Assembly (NCBI RefSeq): GCF_900114585.1 | Contig: NZ_FOTL01000001.1 | Coordinates: 62,001 to 126,000, forward strand | DNA length: 64,000 nucleotides | Direction: 5' to 3' | DNA from: Methanobrevibacter olleyae | GTDB lineage: Archaea; Methanobacteriota; Methanobacteria; Methanobacteriales; Methanobacteriaceae | Part shown: one piece after another, positions 46,426-56,154 of the stretch | How positions within the stretch are numbered: the first letter of the stretch is position 1 | Layout of the letters: the number at the start of each line of letters is the position of its first letter | Translations under genes and position numbers: made by a program | The notes under the pieces: model-generated | Seen by the model: only the letters and a program-made list of their open reading frames with translations | Database searches by the model: none | Told to the model about the DNA's origin: nothing

Positions 46426-47044
46426 GCAAATTTTAAAAAAAAATTTGATTAAAACTTTTTCTATTTTATTTTTTACTATTTTTAACTTTTACTATTTTTT
46501 AGCTGAGTATTTTTTATATTTTTTTTACATTAACTTACTCTATAAGTTTACTAATTTTATAACTTTATAATTTCAGCATATACTAACAATTTATGAATTT
46601 TATGAATTTTTTAAATATTCAAATTTTTTCTAATATAATAATTTCAGCTATTTTTCTATTTGGCAAATAAAAAGCTGATAAAAAAATTCTAAAATTTTAA
46701 CAACGAACATCCATTATAATTTTAATAATAAAAGCTCATTAAAATATAGTTTTAATTAAAAAGTATTAAATTAATTAAGCATATCTTCAAAATACTAAAA
46801 GCATGAATAATATTATAATACTTGCTAATATTGTATATGCATCACAGAAGTGAAAAATGACAAAATAGTTAAAAAGTGAAAAAACAATTTTATGGATATG
46901 TGCAAATATGAAAAATAGAAAACATGAATAATTGAAATTATGAAATTTTGAAAATGTGAAAAAATAGAAAAATAAATTTTAAATAAAACTAAAAAATAGA
47001 AAAATAGAAAAATAAATTTTAAAGAAAACTAAAAAATAAAAAAA
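46426..47044. other. 619-bp AT-rich gap
   Basis: Between the convergent dehydrogenase and DGC-linked genes. It begins with T-rich tracts suited to termination and ends with low-complexity GAAAAATAGAAAA repeats, including a two-copy AAATTTTAA(A)GAAAACTAAAAAATA unit near 46970-47040. No gene or structured element is supported. Confidence 0.5.
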
Positions 47045-47437
47045 TTAGATTGCACAGGAAGGTTTAAATCCTAAATTATTTAATAATGTATCAAGACCTT
47101 TCTCAGCCATAACAACATCATCAACTAAACAAAATATTCCCAGCTTACCTTCTTCAATTAAGCTTGAAAGTTTACTTGCATCATCTAAAAGTTCTAATGC
47201 ATCATCTTCAGCTACTGTAAAGAATAAATCAGTTTCCATCATATTAATAGAACTATTTACATTAAACTTAGAATTAATAACTCCTTCTTTTCTTTCAATT
47301 AATAAAAAATTCTTATCAGTTTCACCAACAAAGAAAGCAATTTTAGTATCTGGATTTAAAACTGCAAAATAATGTTCTGATTCCTTTACAAATTTATCCC
47401 ATAAACCCTTATCATGAATTTTATCTGGTTTTATCAT
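47045..47437 (-). CDS. Hypothetical protein, 130 aa, downstream partner of the DGC-like protein
   Basis: I do not recognise the family. The protein is acidic and soluble, with an alternating strand/helix pattern: HYFAVLNPDTKIAFFVGETDKNFLLIER looks like a small beta sheet, and FFTVAEDDALELLDDASKLSSLI and IFCLVDDVVMAEKGLDTLLNNLG look helical. It ends with a cysteine near the C-terminus (KPSCAI). It lies 34 bp after the DGC-like gene on the same strand and is probably co-transcribed with it. GAGGTG is placed before the ATG. Confidence 0.7.
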   Translation of the reverse strand: MIKPDKIHDKGLWDKFVKESEHYFAVLNPDTKIAFFVGETDKNFLLIERKEGVINSKFNVNSSINMMETDLFFTVAEDDALELLDDASKLSSLIEEGKLGIFCLVDDVVMAEKGLDTLLNNLGFKPSCAI

Positions 47438-47471
47438 AACATCACCTCAATGAATAGATAAATTAAATAAA

Positions 47472-47858
47472 TTATTCTAACTCAATTTCATTAATCTTAT
47501 TTTCAATAGTATTTTTAACTATTTTTACACAGATTTCCCCTTCATCATCTAATCTTGCAGCATCATTAGCTTTGTATTCTGTTTCAGCTAAAATGTCTCC
47601 AACATTAAGTTCATCAATAACATCTACACCTTTATCTTTTAAAATTTTACCAACACAATTACCTTCACAACCATTGATTGCTAAAATAGGATACTTATTA
47701 AGTACTCTTGTAAAACCTTCAACATCTGCTGAAGTTGAACCCATACAAATAGATACAATCTCATGATCATCAATAGCTAAGTCATGAACTGCAACTCTTG
47801 CTACTAAACCATTTGGACTCATTCCACTACATGCTGCTAAAGCAAATTCTTCTTCCAT
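47472..47858 (-). CDS. DGC-domain putative zinc-binding protein
   Basis: A 128-aa protein with the cysteine pattern of the DGC family: FALAACSGMSPNGLVARVAVHDLA at the start, SICMGSTSADVEGF in the middle, and ILAINGCEGNCVGKIL, which corresponds to the D/N-G-C...C motif that names the family. The cysteines probably bind zinc or another metal. The cellular role is unknown. AGGAAGTG precedes the ATG. It heads a two-gene unit with the hypothetical gene at 47045. Confidence 0.75.
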   Translation of the reverse strand: MEEEFALAACSGMSPNGLVARVAVHDLAIDDHEIVSICMGSTSADVEGFTRVLNKYPILAINGCEGNCVGKILKDKGVDVIDELNVGDILAETEYKANDAARLDDEGEICVKIVKNTIENKINEIELE

Positions 47859-47985
47859 AACTACACTTCCTCTTTTAGTTTAATTATTTAATTTAATATT
47901 TAATTTATTACTTAATTATTTAATTTAATATTTAATTATATAAATATTAGTTATTTAATAGAAATAAATTTTTATGATTTAACTT

Positions 47986-49905
47986 TTATTCTTTCTTCAT
48001 TTCAGGAAGATATTTAGCATAGAACCCATCAGTATCTGCATAAATCACCTTAAAACCATAAGCTTCAGCTTCTTCCATAGCTTTTTTAATATGTTGACGC
48101 CCCCATGCTGTAATAGCTTGAGCACATTCAAAGGAATACCAACGGAATCTTAAAAATCCATAAACTCCATACATTGTATTAGCTAAGCGTTTTAAAGCTT
48201 GCTGTTGAACACTTAAACTCTTTTTTAAAACTGGATTATCTGTTGCTTTCATTTTATTTTTAACAGCAAAACGTTCATTTAAAATATCTTCTAAAGCAGA
48301 AGGAATAAAACCTTGAGGTTCTTTTTTAAATTTAAAAAAGTGTTCTGGTGAGATATAATAATCTTCATCATTATCCATATCTGAAGATAACTCTTCCTCT
48401 TTAATATTATCTATATCATCATAACCTGTTTCAAAATCTTCAAATTTAGTATTGTGAGAGTTATTTTCTTTTACTAAAACATCTGGAGAGATATTTTTTG
48501 AAATAATCAAGGTAGGGTACAGGCTTTTAAAATCGAATTGTACTAAATTTTCATGTAGGCCAATTTCAGGTTCTTTAACATAACCTCCAACATTGCTTCC
48601 TCTCTCTTTAATATTTTTCATAGTCATATTCGGTTTATTTGGAACCACTTCATCTACTTCATAAGCCTTTCTAACTAAATACCATTCTGCTTGCTGGCCT
48701 GTTGCCATACGAGTTACATCAACAAAAGGTTGTCCCACTATACGAGTTAACTCTAAGTTTAATGGTAAAGTTTCTTGAGCTATTTTTAAAGTAGATACTA
48801 CATCATCTAGAGAATATTTAAATAAATTTTTAAGTTCATTACCGCCATTGTCCCAGAATTCATAAATTCTATCTCCTGGAACATCTATCTTTTCTTCTCC
48901 AAAGAACTCAAAGTAAACTCTTTCTAAAGTATACCTATCAAGAGACATGTATCTTCTCATAACTAAATACAAATCAACATGTAAAAGACCTTTAAATGTA
49001 GCTGCATTATTAAATCCTCTTCTTATAAATTTAATATTAGATCCATCTAGACCTAAATCTAAATCAATACCCCATATTTTTGCTCTGTCTTTAAGATATG
49101 GAAAGTCAAATAAATCAGAGTTATAACCAATAATAATATCGATATTATTTTCCTTTACAGTTTTAATAAATGATTCAATCATTTCCTTCTCAGAATCAAC
49201 CTTTTCTATAAAACACATTTCAGAATCGTTAGAAAATTCATCTCCTTTAGTAGATATTACTTTCCTAATTCCCACATTGCTGTCGATACCAATCATAATG
49301 ATTTCATCTTCCTCAGGATTAGGCATACCATGAGGGTTTCTAACTTCCAAATCAAAACTCATCATCCTAAATTGTTGAAAGTCCGTGTTTGCAGTTTTAG
49401 GAGGCTCAGAGAGTTTAAAAATTTCAAGAGAGTCATTGTTAGAGTTTATTGTTTCAAAAGAATCTATAAGTTCTCCTTCCAATTCTAATTCAGCCATAGG
49501 AACTAATGCATTATCTATCAAATAGCGTCTATAAAAAGGAATATCATGTTCTCTCAATTGTTTTACAGAATCTAAATCCCAAATAATATCCCTGTATTTT
49601 GGAACATCTTGAGGATGGGTGAAACTAATTTTAATAAATTCAGTTGGAACTTGAAAATCTTTTTTAATTACCTTTTCAAGTTTAGTAAATTCTAAATTTC
49701 CATTTCTCTTAAGTTCTTCTAAATCTTTAATAGATTTATCAATATTACCAGAAGGTAAAATATACAAATAAGGAACAAAAGAGTCATCTAAAGCAATTAA
49801 ATCATTAGAATTTTCTCCTTTTACTTTACCAAATAAGCGCATAACTGGTTTTTCTTCATAAGTAATATAATCAATATCTAAAAGAACAATGTTTCTTTTT
49901 ACCAT
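47986..49905 (-). CDS. polB: DNA polymerase B, large (N-terminal) fragment of a split polymerase
   Basis: A family B DNA polymerase of 639 aa with the 3'-5' exonuclease motifs (MSFDLEVRNPHG, IIGYNSDLFDFPYLKD, YSLDDVV), polymerase motif A (FDFKSLYPTLII), the KX3NSXYG-like motif B (LKRLANTMYGVYG) and motif C (VIYADTDGFY). It stops shortly after motif C (LPEMKKE), so the thumb and C-terminal ~150-200 residues are missing. Members of the Methanobacteriales encode that part as a separate gene, so this is the normal split form rather than a truncation. No small-subunit gene is in the window. Confidence 0.93.
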   Translation of the reverse strand: MVKRNIVLLDIDYITYEEKPVMRLFGKVKGENSNDLIALDDSFVPYLYILPSGNIDKSIKDLEELKRNGNLEFTKLEKVIKKDFQVPTEFIKISFTHPQDVPKYRDIIWDLDSVKQLREHDIPFYRRYLIDNALVPMAELELEGELIDSFETINSNNDSLEIFKLSEPPKTANTDFQQFRMMSFDLEVRNPHGMPNPEEDEIIMIGIDSNVGIRKVISTKGDEFSNDSEMCFIEKVDSEKEMIESFIKTVKENNIDIIIGYNSDLFDFPYLKDRAKIWGIDLDLGLDGSNIKFIRRGFNNAATFKGLLHVDLYLVMRRYMSLDRYTLERVYFEFFGEEKIDVPGDRIYEFWDNGGNELKNLFKYSLDDVVSTLKIAQETLPLNLELTRIVGQPFVDVTRMATGQQAEWYLVRKAYEVDEVVPNKPNMTMKNIKERGSNVGGYVKEPEIGLHENLVQFDFKSLYPTLIISKNISPDVLVKENNSHNTKFEDFETGYDDIDNIKEEELSSDMDNDEDYYISPEHFFKFKKEPQGFIPSALEDILNERFAVKNKMKATDNPVLKKSLSVQQQALKRLANTMYGVYGFLRFRWYSFECAQAITAWGRQHIKKAMEEAEAYGFKVIYADTDGFYAKYLPEMKKE

Positions 49906-49972
49906 CCTATCAACCTAATAAATATTTATATACAATTTTAAATCTAAGTTGTTATTTACTACATTAAACTAT

Positions 49973-51028
49973 TTAATCACTTTCTAATTTAAGATTTTCC
50001 AGCTCTTCTTTAAGAGATTTAATAACTGCATAAGTTATTCCTAAAATTAAAGGCCCTAAAATAAAACCAACTATTCCAAAAACATAAGGACCTGCCATAA
50101 ATCCTACTAAAAGGATTAAAGAATGAATATCTGCATATTTACCTGCTAAAGCTGGACGTATGTACATATCACTTAAACTAAGTACAAATCCCCAAAGTAT
50201 TGTAAGAACTGCTTGAAGGATGTTTCCAGTTACAAAAACGTCATAAGCTGCTAAAGTCCAGTAAACTGGCCATGGCCCAAAAATAGGAATTAATTGAAGC
50301 ACTCCAGTAATAACACCCAATAATAATGCAAATTTATATCCTAAAAGGGCATAGCCAACACCTCCCATAATTCCAATAATTACAGCAGTTAAAAAGTGGC
50401 CATAAAAAATACTTTTTAAAACATTAGCAATCTCATCAATAGTTTTATCAAAGAATTCTTTGTGAGTATCTGGAATAAATGCAAATAAATAATCCCAAAA
50501 ACTGTCTCCATCCTTAGCAAAGTAATAAATTGAACAGAATAATACAAATAATTGTATTATAACATTGGAAAAGCTTTTAACTAAATTTACAATAGATCTT
50601 AATAAATAGGATAAACCTTCTTGTAAATATGAAGATAATGAATTTAAAAAGTTTTGTGCAGTTAATTGTGCATCAACTGGTAAACTTTGAACAAGATTTG
50701 TAATCCCCTGTTCTAAAGTTAAATCACTTCCACTTGTAGCAGTATTTGAAGCAAGAAACATTGTAGCAAAGTTAGAAATTTCCCAAAATATATATCCGAA
50801 TAATAAAATTAAGGGAATAACTACAACGATCATTGCTAAAATAATGGATATTGAAGGATATTTTAATTTATACTGTATTCTACCAGCAACTGGTCTAATA
50901 CCATAAGCTATCATTGCACCTAGCAATATCATATTTAAAACTGGAGCAATAGTAAAAAATGAAAGTACCAACAAGATAATTATAATAAATATATGTAAAC
51001 TATATTTATTTTCACTAAGATTAAACAT
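49973..51028 (-). CDS. AI-2E family transporter (PerM/YdiK-like permease)
   Basis: A 351-aa membrane protein with about eight helices and a long soluble loop between helices 3 and 4 (about residues 85-140), the layout of the AI-2E/PerM family. ALLLGVITGVLQLIPIFGPWPVYWTLAAY and MYIRPALAGKYADIHSLILLVGF are conserved core segments. Family members have been linked to export of small molecules or to Na+/H+ exchange; the substrate here is unknown. A 53-bp tandem repeat lies between this gene's 5' end and pyrK. Confidence 0.88.
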   Translation of the reverse strand: MFNLSENKYSLHIFIIIILLVLSFFTIAPVLNMILLGAMIAYGIRPVAGRIQYKLKYPSISIILAMIVVVIPLILLFGYIFWEISNFATMFLASNTATSGSDLTLEQGITNLVQSLPVDAQLTAQNFLNSLSSYLQEGLSYLLRSIVNLVKSFSNVIIQLFVLFCSIYYFAKDGDSFWDYLFAFIPDTHKEFFDKTIDEIANVLKSIFYGHFLTAVIIGIMGGVGYALLGYKFALLLGVITGVLQLIPIFGPWPVYWTLAAYDVFVTGNILQAVLTILWGFVLSLSDMYIRPALAGKYADIHSLILLVGFMAGPYVFGIVGFILGPLILGITYAVIKSLKEELENLKLESD

Positions 51029-51039
51029 TTTATCAGTTA

Positions 51040-51155
51040 AATAATTATGATTTTTTCTACAATAAATGAAATTAAATAATATTTTATCACTTAATAATTA
51101 TGACTTTTCCACAAATAAATGAAATTAAATAATATTTTATCACTTAATAATTTTA
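51040..51155. repeat. 53-bp tandem repeat
   Basis: A 53-base unit starting AATAATTATGAYTTTTYYAC and ending in TATTTTATCACTT occurs at 51040 and 51093, with the start of a third copy at 51146. It occupies most of the gap between the AI-2E family gene and pyrK. Confidence 0.9.
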
Positions 51156-51174
51156 TAAACATTATTTCATAAAT

Positions 51175-51984
51175 TTAGAAATATTCTCTTAAGCCAGATG
51201 CAGTTCTATGGTATTTTCCAAACTCAACAATTTCAGAAATCTGGTCAGATGAGAAAACAGGTCCCTCTGCACATATTCTCCAACCAGTATTGTCAACACA
51301 ACAGTGTCCACAAACACCAATAGCACATTTCATATAACGTTCCATAGAGTATTCCCCATCAATCATATGAGTTTCTAAGCTACCATATAATGGCCTCATC
51401 ATAACTTCAGGACCACAAACAACAGCCCAATCATATTCTTTATGTTCAATTAATTCAAGAACCCTATGAGTTGCAAAACCTTTAAAGCCACAAGATCCAT
51501 CATCAGTACAAGTGTAAACATTAGCTCCTCTTGCTTCTAAACGTTTATCAAATAATAATTCTGACTTTGTTTGTGCAGCACAAACAACATCTACTTGGGC
51601 TTTATTTTTTAAAGCTTCTTCAGTGAAAAAAGCTATAGGAGCCATGCCAACTCCTCCGCCAATAGCTAAAACCCTTATATCCCTTAAATCAGTGTCAAAA
51701 CCATTTCCATAAGGTCCTCTAAGACCTAATTTCTCACCTTCTTTTAGTGAATGTAAATTTTCACTAAATTTCCCTACTTTTTTAACAGTTATACCAAGTT
51801 CTCCTTTAGCAACATCAATATAAGAAATAGACATTGGTTTTTCGTCATTAAAATTCCATACCATAATAAATTGACCAGGATATGGAATATTTTCACCAAC
51901 CATAGTCCAATCAAAAATAAAAGTTTTAATTGTAGGGGTTTCCTCTATAATCTTTTTTATCTCTATAACTTGAGGTACATTCAT
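51175..51984 (-). CDS. pyrK: Dihydroorotate dehydrogenase electron transfer subunit
   Basis: PyrK (269 aa) passes electrons from the PyrD flavin through FAD and a 2Fe-2S cluster to NAD+ in pyrimidine synthesis. The FAD domain shows PGQFIMVWNFNDEKPMSISY; LRGPYGNGF and VLAIGGGVGMAPI mark the NAD domain. The C-terminal cluster motif is CAIGVCGHCCVDNTGWRICAEGPVF, with four cysteines. It follows pyrD by 81 bp on the same strand. GGTGAT precedes the ATG. Confidence 0.95.
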   Translation of the reverse strand: MNVPQVIEIKKIIEETPTIKTFIFDWTMVGENIPYPGQFIMVWNFNDEKPMSISYIDVAKGELGITVKKVGKFSENLHSLKEGEKLGLRGPYGNGFDTDLRDIRVLAIGGGVGMAPIAFFTEEALKNKAQVDVVCAAQTKSELLFDKRLEARGANVYTCTDDGSCGFKGFATHRVLELIEHKEYDWAVVCGPEVMMRPLYGSLETHMIDGEYSMERYMKCAIGVCGHCCVDNTGWRICAEGPVFSSDQISEIVEFGKYHRTASGLREYF

Positions 51985-52065
51985 TTTATCACCAAAACCT
52001 TATACAAAACACGAAACAATATACAATCCCATAGCAAAAAACTATATTAAAATTTAAAGCCCTAG

Positions 52066-52974
52066 TTATTCTTTATGAGCAAAACCTACCATATCACTAA
52101 TTGAATTAAATTCACTTTCTTCTATAAAGTCTTCTAAATCACTTGTAATTCTTCCAAATATTTCAGGGCCTTCATACATTATAGAAGTTCCAATTTGAAC
52201 GGCACTTGCACCAGCATATAAAAATTCTATAACATCTGTATAATTACGTATTCCGCCAACACCAACAATTGGAATCTCAGTTCCCTCATATACATCATAA
52301 ACACAACGAACTGCTATAGGTTTAATTGCAGGTCCACTCATTCCACCAAATTTATTAGCAAGTATTGGATTTCCAGTTACTATATCAATTTTCATACCTG
52401 GACCTAAAGAATTAATTAAAGTTAAACCATCTGCCCCTCCTTCTTCAGCTGCAACTGCAATTTCTAAAATATCTGTTACATTTGGAGTTAATTTTGCAAG
52501 GATTGGAATATCAACAGCTTCTTTAACTGCTTTTACAACATTACGAGTTAATTCTGGATTTTGACCAATAGATGCACCATAACCTTCCATAGCATGAGGG
52601 CAAGATACATTTAATTCTATAATATCAACTAAATCTTCTACTTTTCCTGCAACATATGCAAACTCTTCAGGGTTTGCACCATAAATAGAAGCAATTGATT
52701 TACCTATTATACGATTAACTGATTCTAACTCATCAATAAAAGCTTCTACCCCTGGACTTGAAAGTCCAATTGCATTGATTATACCTCCTTCTACAGCAAC
52801 AGTAGTCGGATTTCTATAACCATCGTTTGGTTCTTTTGAAAATGATTTAGATACAACAGCACCAGCACCGGATTTTAAAATCCAATTAAGAGAAGATGCA
52901 TGACTTCCTAATACTCCTGCAGCAAGCATTAATGGATTTTTTAATTTAATACCGCATAATTGAGTTTTTAACAT
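52066..52974 (-). CDS. pyrD: Dihydroorotate dehydrogenase, catalytic subunit (class 1B)
   Basis: PyrD (302 aa) oxidises dihydroorotate to orotate with FMN. LKNPLMLAAGVLGSHASSLNWILKSGAGAVVSKSF opens the barrel. ELNVSCPHAMEGYG carries the active-site cysteine that marks class 1, and the neighbouring pyrK shows the class 1B (NAD-linked) type. GVGGIRNYTDVIEFLYAGASAVQIGTS is the FMN phosphate site. GGGAGG precedes the ATG. Confidence 0.96.
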   Translation of the reverse strand: MLKTQLCGIKLKNPLMLAAGVLGSHASSLNWILKSGAGAVVSKSFSKEPNDGYRNPTTVAVEGGIINAIGLSSPGVEAFIDELESVNRIIGKSIASIYGANPEEFAYVAGKVEDLVDIIELNVSCPHAMEGYGASIGQNPELTRNVVKAVKEAVDIPILAKLTPNVTDILEIAVAAEEGGADGLTLINSLGPGMKIDIVTGNPILANKFGGMSGPAIKPIAVRCVYDVYEGTEIPIVGVGGIRNYTDVIEFLYAGASAVQIGTSIMYEGPEIFGRITSDLEDFIEESEFNSISDMVGFAHKE

Positions 52975-53270
52975 GAATAACCTCCCATAAAAACATATAA
53001 ACTTGATAAATTAACTTAATTATTTAAGAAATTTTCTAATTATTCTAATTCAATAACTAAAAATTTCTACATTCTTAGATTATAAAACTCTATACTACTT
53101 TAATATATGAAAACTATAAGATATAAAATATTTGATTTTCAGCTAAAAATTTTAAATTAACTAAAAATTTTAAAAAACTGAGAAAAAATTACCAAATAAA
53201 TAGAAAAACACCTCCGCCAACTCCCTATTAAATGTAAAATATATTAGAAATAAAAATTAAAGATAAGATT

Positions 53271-54497
53271 ATGGAATTTTATATAACACAATGTATTGCA
53301 GGATTTATTGCATTTGATGAAAATTTTCAAATAGCTAAATACAAATTATTTAAAGAAGATGAAATAGTTTCAAATCTTATTAAAATAGAAGAAAATGAGA
53401 TTTTAGAAGAAGAAATTGAATTAATAAATGAATTAGAATTGGATTCTCTTGGTGAAAATAAAATTATTATAGAAACTACTAAAAGAAGATTTCAATATAA
53501 AGAACTTAAAAACTTTGAAGATATTGAAATTAAAACACCTAATAAAGGTGGGGAATACTTAAGAAATAATTTATATGATGTTTTAGAAAAAATTAGATTT
53601 GGCTATAATAAAGAATATATTATTCAAACTTATGAAAGATTAGCTATTGAGCAAATTAAAAAATCATCACAGGAAGAAGATAAACTTTTAATACAGGCAA
53701 TAAACTCTGTAGATGATGTTGATGAATCAATTAGCAAATTAGTTGAACGTATTCGTGACTGGTACACTATTTATTTCCCAGAAATGGATACAATAACCAA
53801 TAATGAAACTTATATCAAATTAATAGCTGAAAGTGAAGATAGAGAGGATATAATAGAAAGCTTTAAGGATCAATTTAAAGATGATGTAGAGTATAGTAGT
53901 GGAGCAGACATTGAGGAATACGACTTATTAATGTTAAAAAGCTTTGCAGAATCTATTTATTCACTTCAAAATTCAAGAAAAGAACTTGAAATTTATATCG
54001 ATTCTAAAATGGAAGAAATTGCCCCTAATTTAAGAGATTTATTAGGTGCTACATTAGGTGCAAAATTAATTGCCCATATTGGAAGTATAAAAAGATTAGC
54101 TACTTATCCTGCAAGTGTTATCCAAATAATGGGTGCTGAAAAGGCAATATTTAGACATTTAAAAACTGGAGAACGCCCGCCAAAACACGGCTTAATATTC
54201 CAACACCCTAGTGTACGTGGTGCAAAATGGTGGAATAGAGGAAAGATAGCTAGAAATTTAGCTTTAAAAATCACATTTGCAGTTAGAAAAGATGTTTTTA
54301 GTGGAGAATATGATTCAAGTATTGCAGAAGACTACTTGAAAAAATTAGAAGAAATTGAAAAAGAAAATCCTTTCCCTAAAAAAACAAGCCAAAAAAGAGC
54401 CAAAGAAAGAAGAAACGAAAAAGGCAAGGGAAAGGTAAAACCTAAAAAATACAAAGGAAATAAAAAGAATAAGAAAAATAGAAAAAGAAGAAAATAA
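53271..54497 (+). CDS. C/D box RNP core protein Nop5 (Nop56/58-like)
   Basis: Nop5 (408 aa) is the scaffold of archaeal C/D box RNPs that 2'-O-methylate rRNA and tRNA. An N-terminal domain that binds fibrillarin (1-120) and a coiled coil are followed by the NOP domain with GATLGAKLIAHIGSIKRLATYPASVIQIMGAEKAIF and HGLIFQHPSVRGAKWW. A very basic tail (KGKGKVKPKKYKGNKKNKK...) ends the protein, as in many family members. Fibrillarin follows 113 bp later, the usual gene pair. Confidence 0.94.
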   Translation: MEFYITQCIAGFIAFDENFQIAKYKLFKEDEIVSNLIKIEENEILEEEIELINELELDSLGENKIIIETTKRRFQYKELKNFEDIEIKTPNKGGEYLRNNLYDVLEKIRFGYNKEYIIQTYERLAIEQIKKSSQEEDKLLIQAINSVDDVDESISKLVERIRDWYTIYFPEMDTITNNETYIKLIAESEDREDIIESFKDQFKDDVEYSSGADIEEYDLLMLKSFAESIYSLQNSRKELEIYIDSKMEEIAPNLRDLLGATLGAKLIAHIGSIKRLATYPASVIQIMGAEKAIFRHLKTGERPPKHGLIFQHPSVRGAKWWNRGKIARNLALKITFAVRKDVFSGEYDSSIAEDYLKKLEEIEKENPFPKKTSQKRAKERRNEKGKGKVKPKKYKGNKKNKKNRKRRK

Positions 54498-54610
54498 GAA
54501 AATAAGAAAAATAGAAAAAAGAAGAAAATAAGAAAATAAAAAGAATAAAAAAATGATAAAAATAGATAAAAATATAAATAAATAAGTATAATTCTTAAAA
54601 GAGTGAAAAA

Positions 54611-55282
54611 ATGAATATATTCTATAAAGATGGTGAAATAGCTACTAAGAATTTAACTCCAGGTATTAGGGTTTATGATGAAAAACTTATTAAAGAGAGA
54701 GAATCAACAGAAAAGAATTTAGAAAGTGTAAATGAGTATCGTATTTGGAACCCTAGAAGATCTAAATTAGCTGCTGCATTATTAAATGGATTAAAAGATT
54801 TTAATTTAAATAATGATTCTAAAGTTCTATACTTAGGTGCATCTACAGGAACAACAGTTTCTCACATTTCAGACCTATGCGATGATGGTTTAATCTATGC
54901 TGTAGAATTCTCACCAGTTAGTGCAAAAAAACTAGTTAGATTATCCCAAAGGCGAAATAATATTGCACCAATACTTGCTGATGCTACTAAACCAAAATAT
55001 TACTTAAATAAAGTTGAAAAGGTAGACTTAGTTTATTGTGATGTGGCACAAGAGAAGCAAAGTGAGCTCTTTATGAACAATATGAACCTATTCCTAAAGG
55101 AAGATGGGCAAGGCCTTATTACAATAAAGGCAAGAAGTATTGATGTCATTCAAAAACCTAAAAAAATATTCAAAGATGAAGCAAAAAAAATAAAAGAAAA
55201 TGGTTATTCTATTTTGGAAAAGATTAAATTAGAACCTTATGAAAAAGACCATATAGCTTTTCTTGTTGAAAAATCTTTCTAA
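54611..55282 (+). CDS. flpA: Fibrillarin-like rRNA/tRNA 2'-O-methyltransferase
   Basis: Fibrillarin (223 aa) is the SAM-dependent catalytic subunit of C/D box RNPs. VLYLGASTGTTVSHISDL is motif I; YAVEFSPVSAKKLVRLSQRRNNIAPILADATKP and DLVYCDVAQEKQ are further conserved sites, the latter holding a catalytic Asp, and LITIKARSIDV holds the catalytic Lys. The length is typical for archaea. The pairing with nop5 supports the call. AAAGAGTG precedes the ATG. Confidence 0.96.
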   Translation: MNIFYKDGEIATKNLTPGIRVYDEKLIKERESTEKNLESVNEYRIWNPRRSKLAAALLNGLKDFNLNNDSKVLYLGASTGTTVSHISDLCDDGLIYAVEFSPVSAKKLVRLSQRRNNIAPILADATKPKYYLNKVEKVDLVYCDVAQEKQSELFMNNMNLFLKEDGQGLITIKARSIDVIQKPKKIFKDEAKKIKENGYSILEKIKLEPYEKDHIAFLVEKSF

Positions 55283-56154
55283 AAGAATATATGTTCATTT
55301 TTAAATAAAAAATATTTTCAAAAACCATAAACAACTGCTATTTTAATCTAAAAGCTCCTTAACCGTAGCAAAACTATAAAATATAAACTAATTTTTATGA
55401 AAATTTTATATAATCAGTGAAAATAATAAATTATTAAAAAAATAGAAAATACGTTTTTTATAATAGATTTTTAAATAATTTCAATTAAAAAATAAGTATT
55501 TAAAGCTCTAAATAATTGTTTTTTATTAGTATTACTTTTATCTTAAAATAGCCCCTTAAAATAATTATATACAATAAATTTTTTATAAAAAAATTGATTA
55601 AAATTTACTAAAAAATAGAAATAAAACTAATGTAATAAACAGATAGAATCTTAAAATAGTTTACTATAATTTTTACTAATTTTAAGAAAAAATAAAAACT
55701 TGTATAAAATACAAACAATCTCAAAAAAGTATTACTACTGAAAGCTTTTTATATAAGAATATAATAAATATATAATTGCTAATGCAATAAAAAAAGAGTT
55801 CATAAAAATATCCTCTAAGTTAATTCACTCATAAAAACACTCCATAATTAACTAGCTTAGAGGATTGGACTTTTTTTATCAATAGACTATTTTTAACTAT
55901 TTTTTAATAAATTTTTAATAAGTTTTAATCGAATATTAATCATTATTCCTTAATTTCAAAAATAAGAAAGAACTGCTAATTTTTATATAAAAGTAATACT
56001 TTTTTTGATTTTCATTCAATAGCAAACCATAAAAAACTAATAAATTAACAAAACTTGAAATTTTAAAATTTGTATAGAAAAATAAGGAAAAAATAAGAAA
56101 CTTTTAATAAAAAATATTAAAAAAAGCCAATAAAAAAAAATATTAAAAAATTAA
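55283..56154. other. 872-bp AT-rich convergent gap
   Basis: The longest gene-free stretch in the window, between fibrillarin (plus) and coaBC (minus). Apart from the long hairpin at 55787-55879 (listed separately) it is low-complexity AT sequence. No C/D box guide RNA with both box pairs could be recognised despite the neighbouring RNP genes. Confidence 0.5.
55787..55879. other. Isolated long hairpin, possible ncRNA or mobile remnant
   Basis: Three nested stems: ATAAAAAAAG (55787-55796) with CTTTTTTTAT (55870-55879), the strong ATCCTCTAAG (55810-55819) with CTTAGAGGAT (55856-55865), and TTAATT (55820-55825) with AATTAA (55846-55851). The last is separated from the middle stem by a 4-base CTAG bulge. 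The loop is 20 bases. It is ~500 bases from fibrillarin and ~275 bases from coaBC, so it is not an obvious terminator of either. Confidence 0.55.

Noticed and set aside
55283-55785. C/D box guide RNA near nop5 and fibrillarin
   Set aside because: No pair of C (RTGATGA) and D (CTGA) boxes at the right spacing could be found on either strand.
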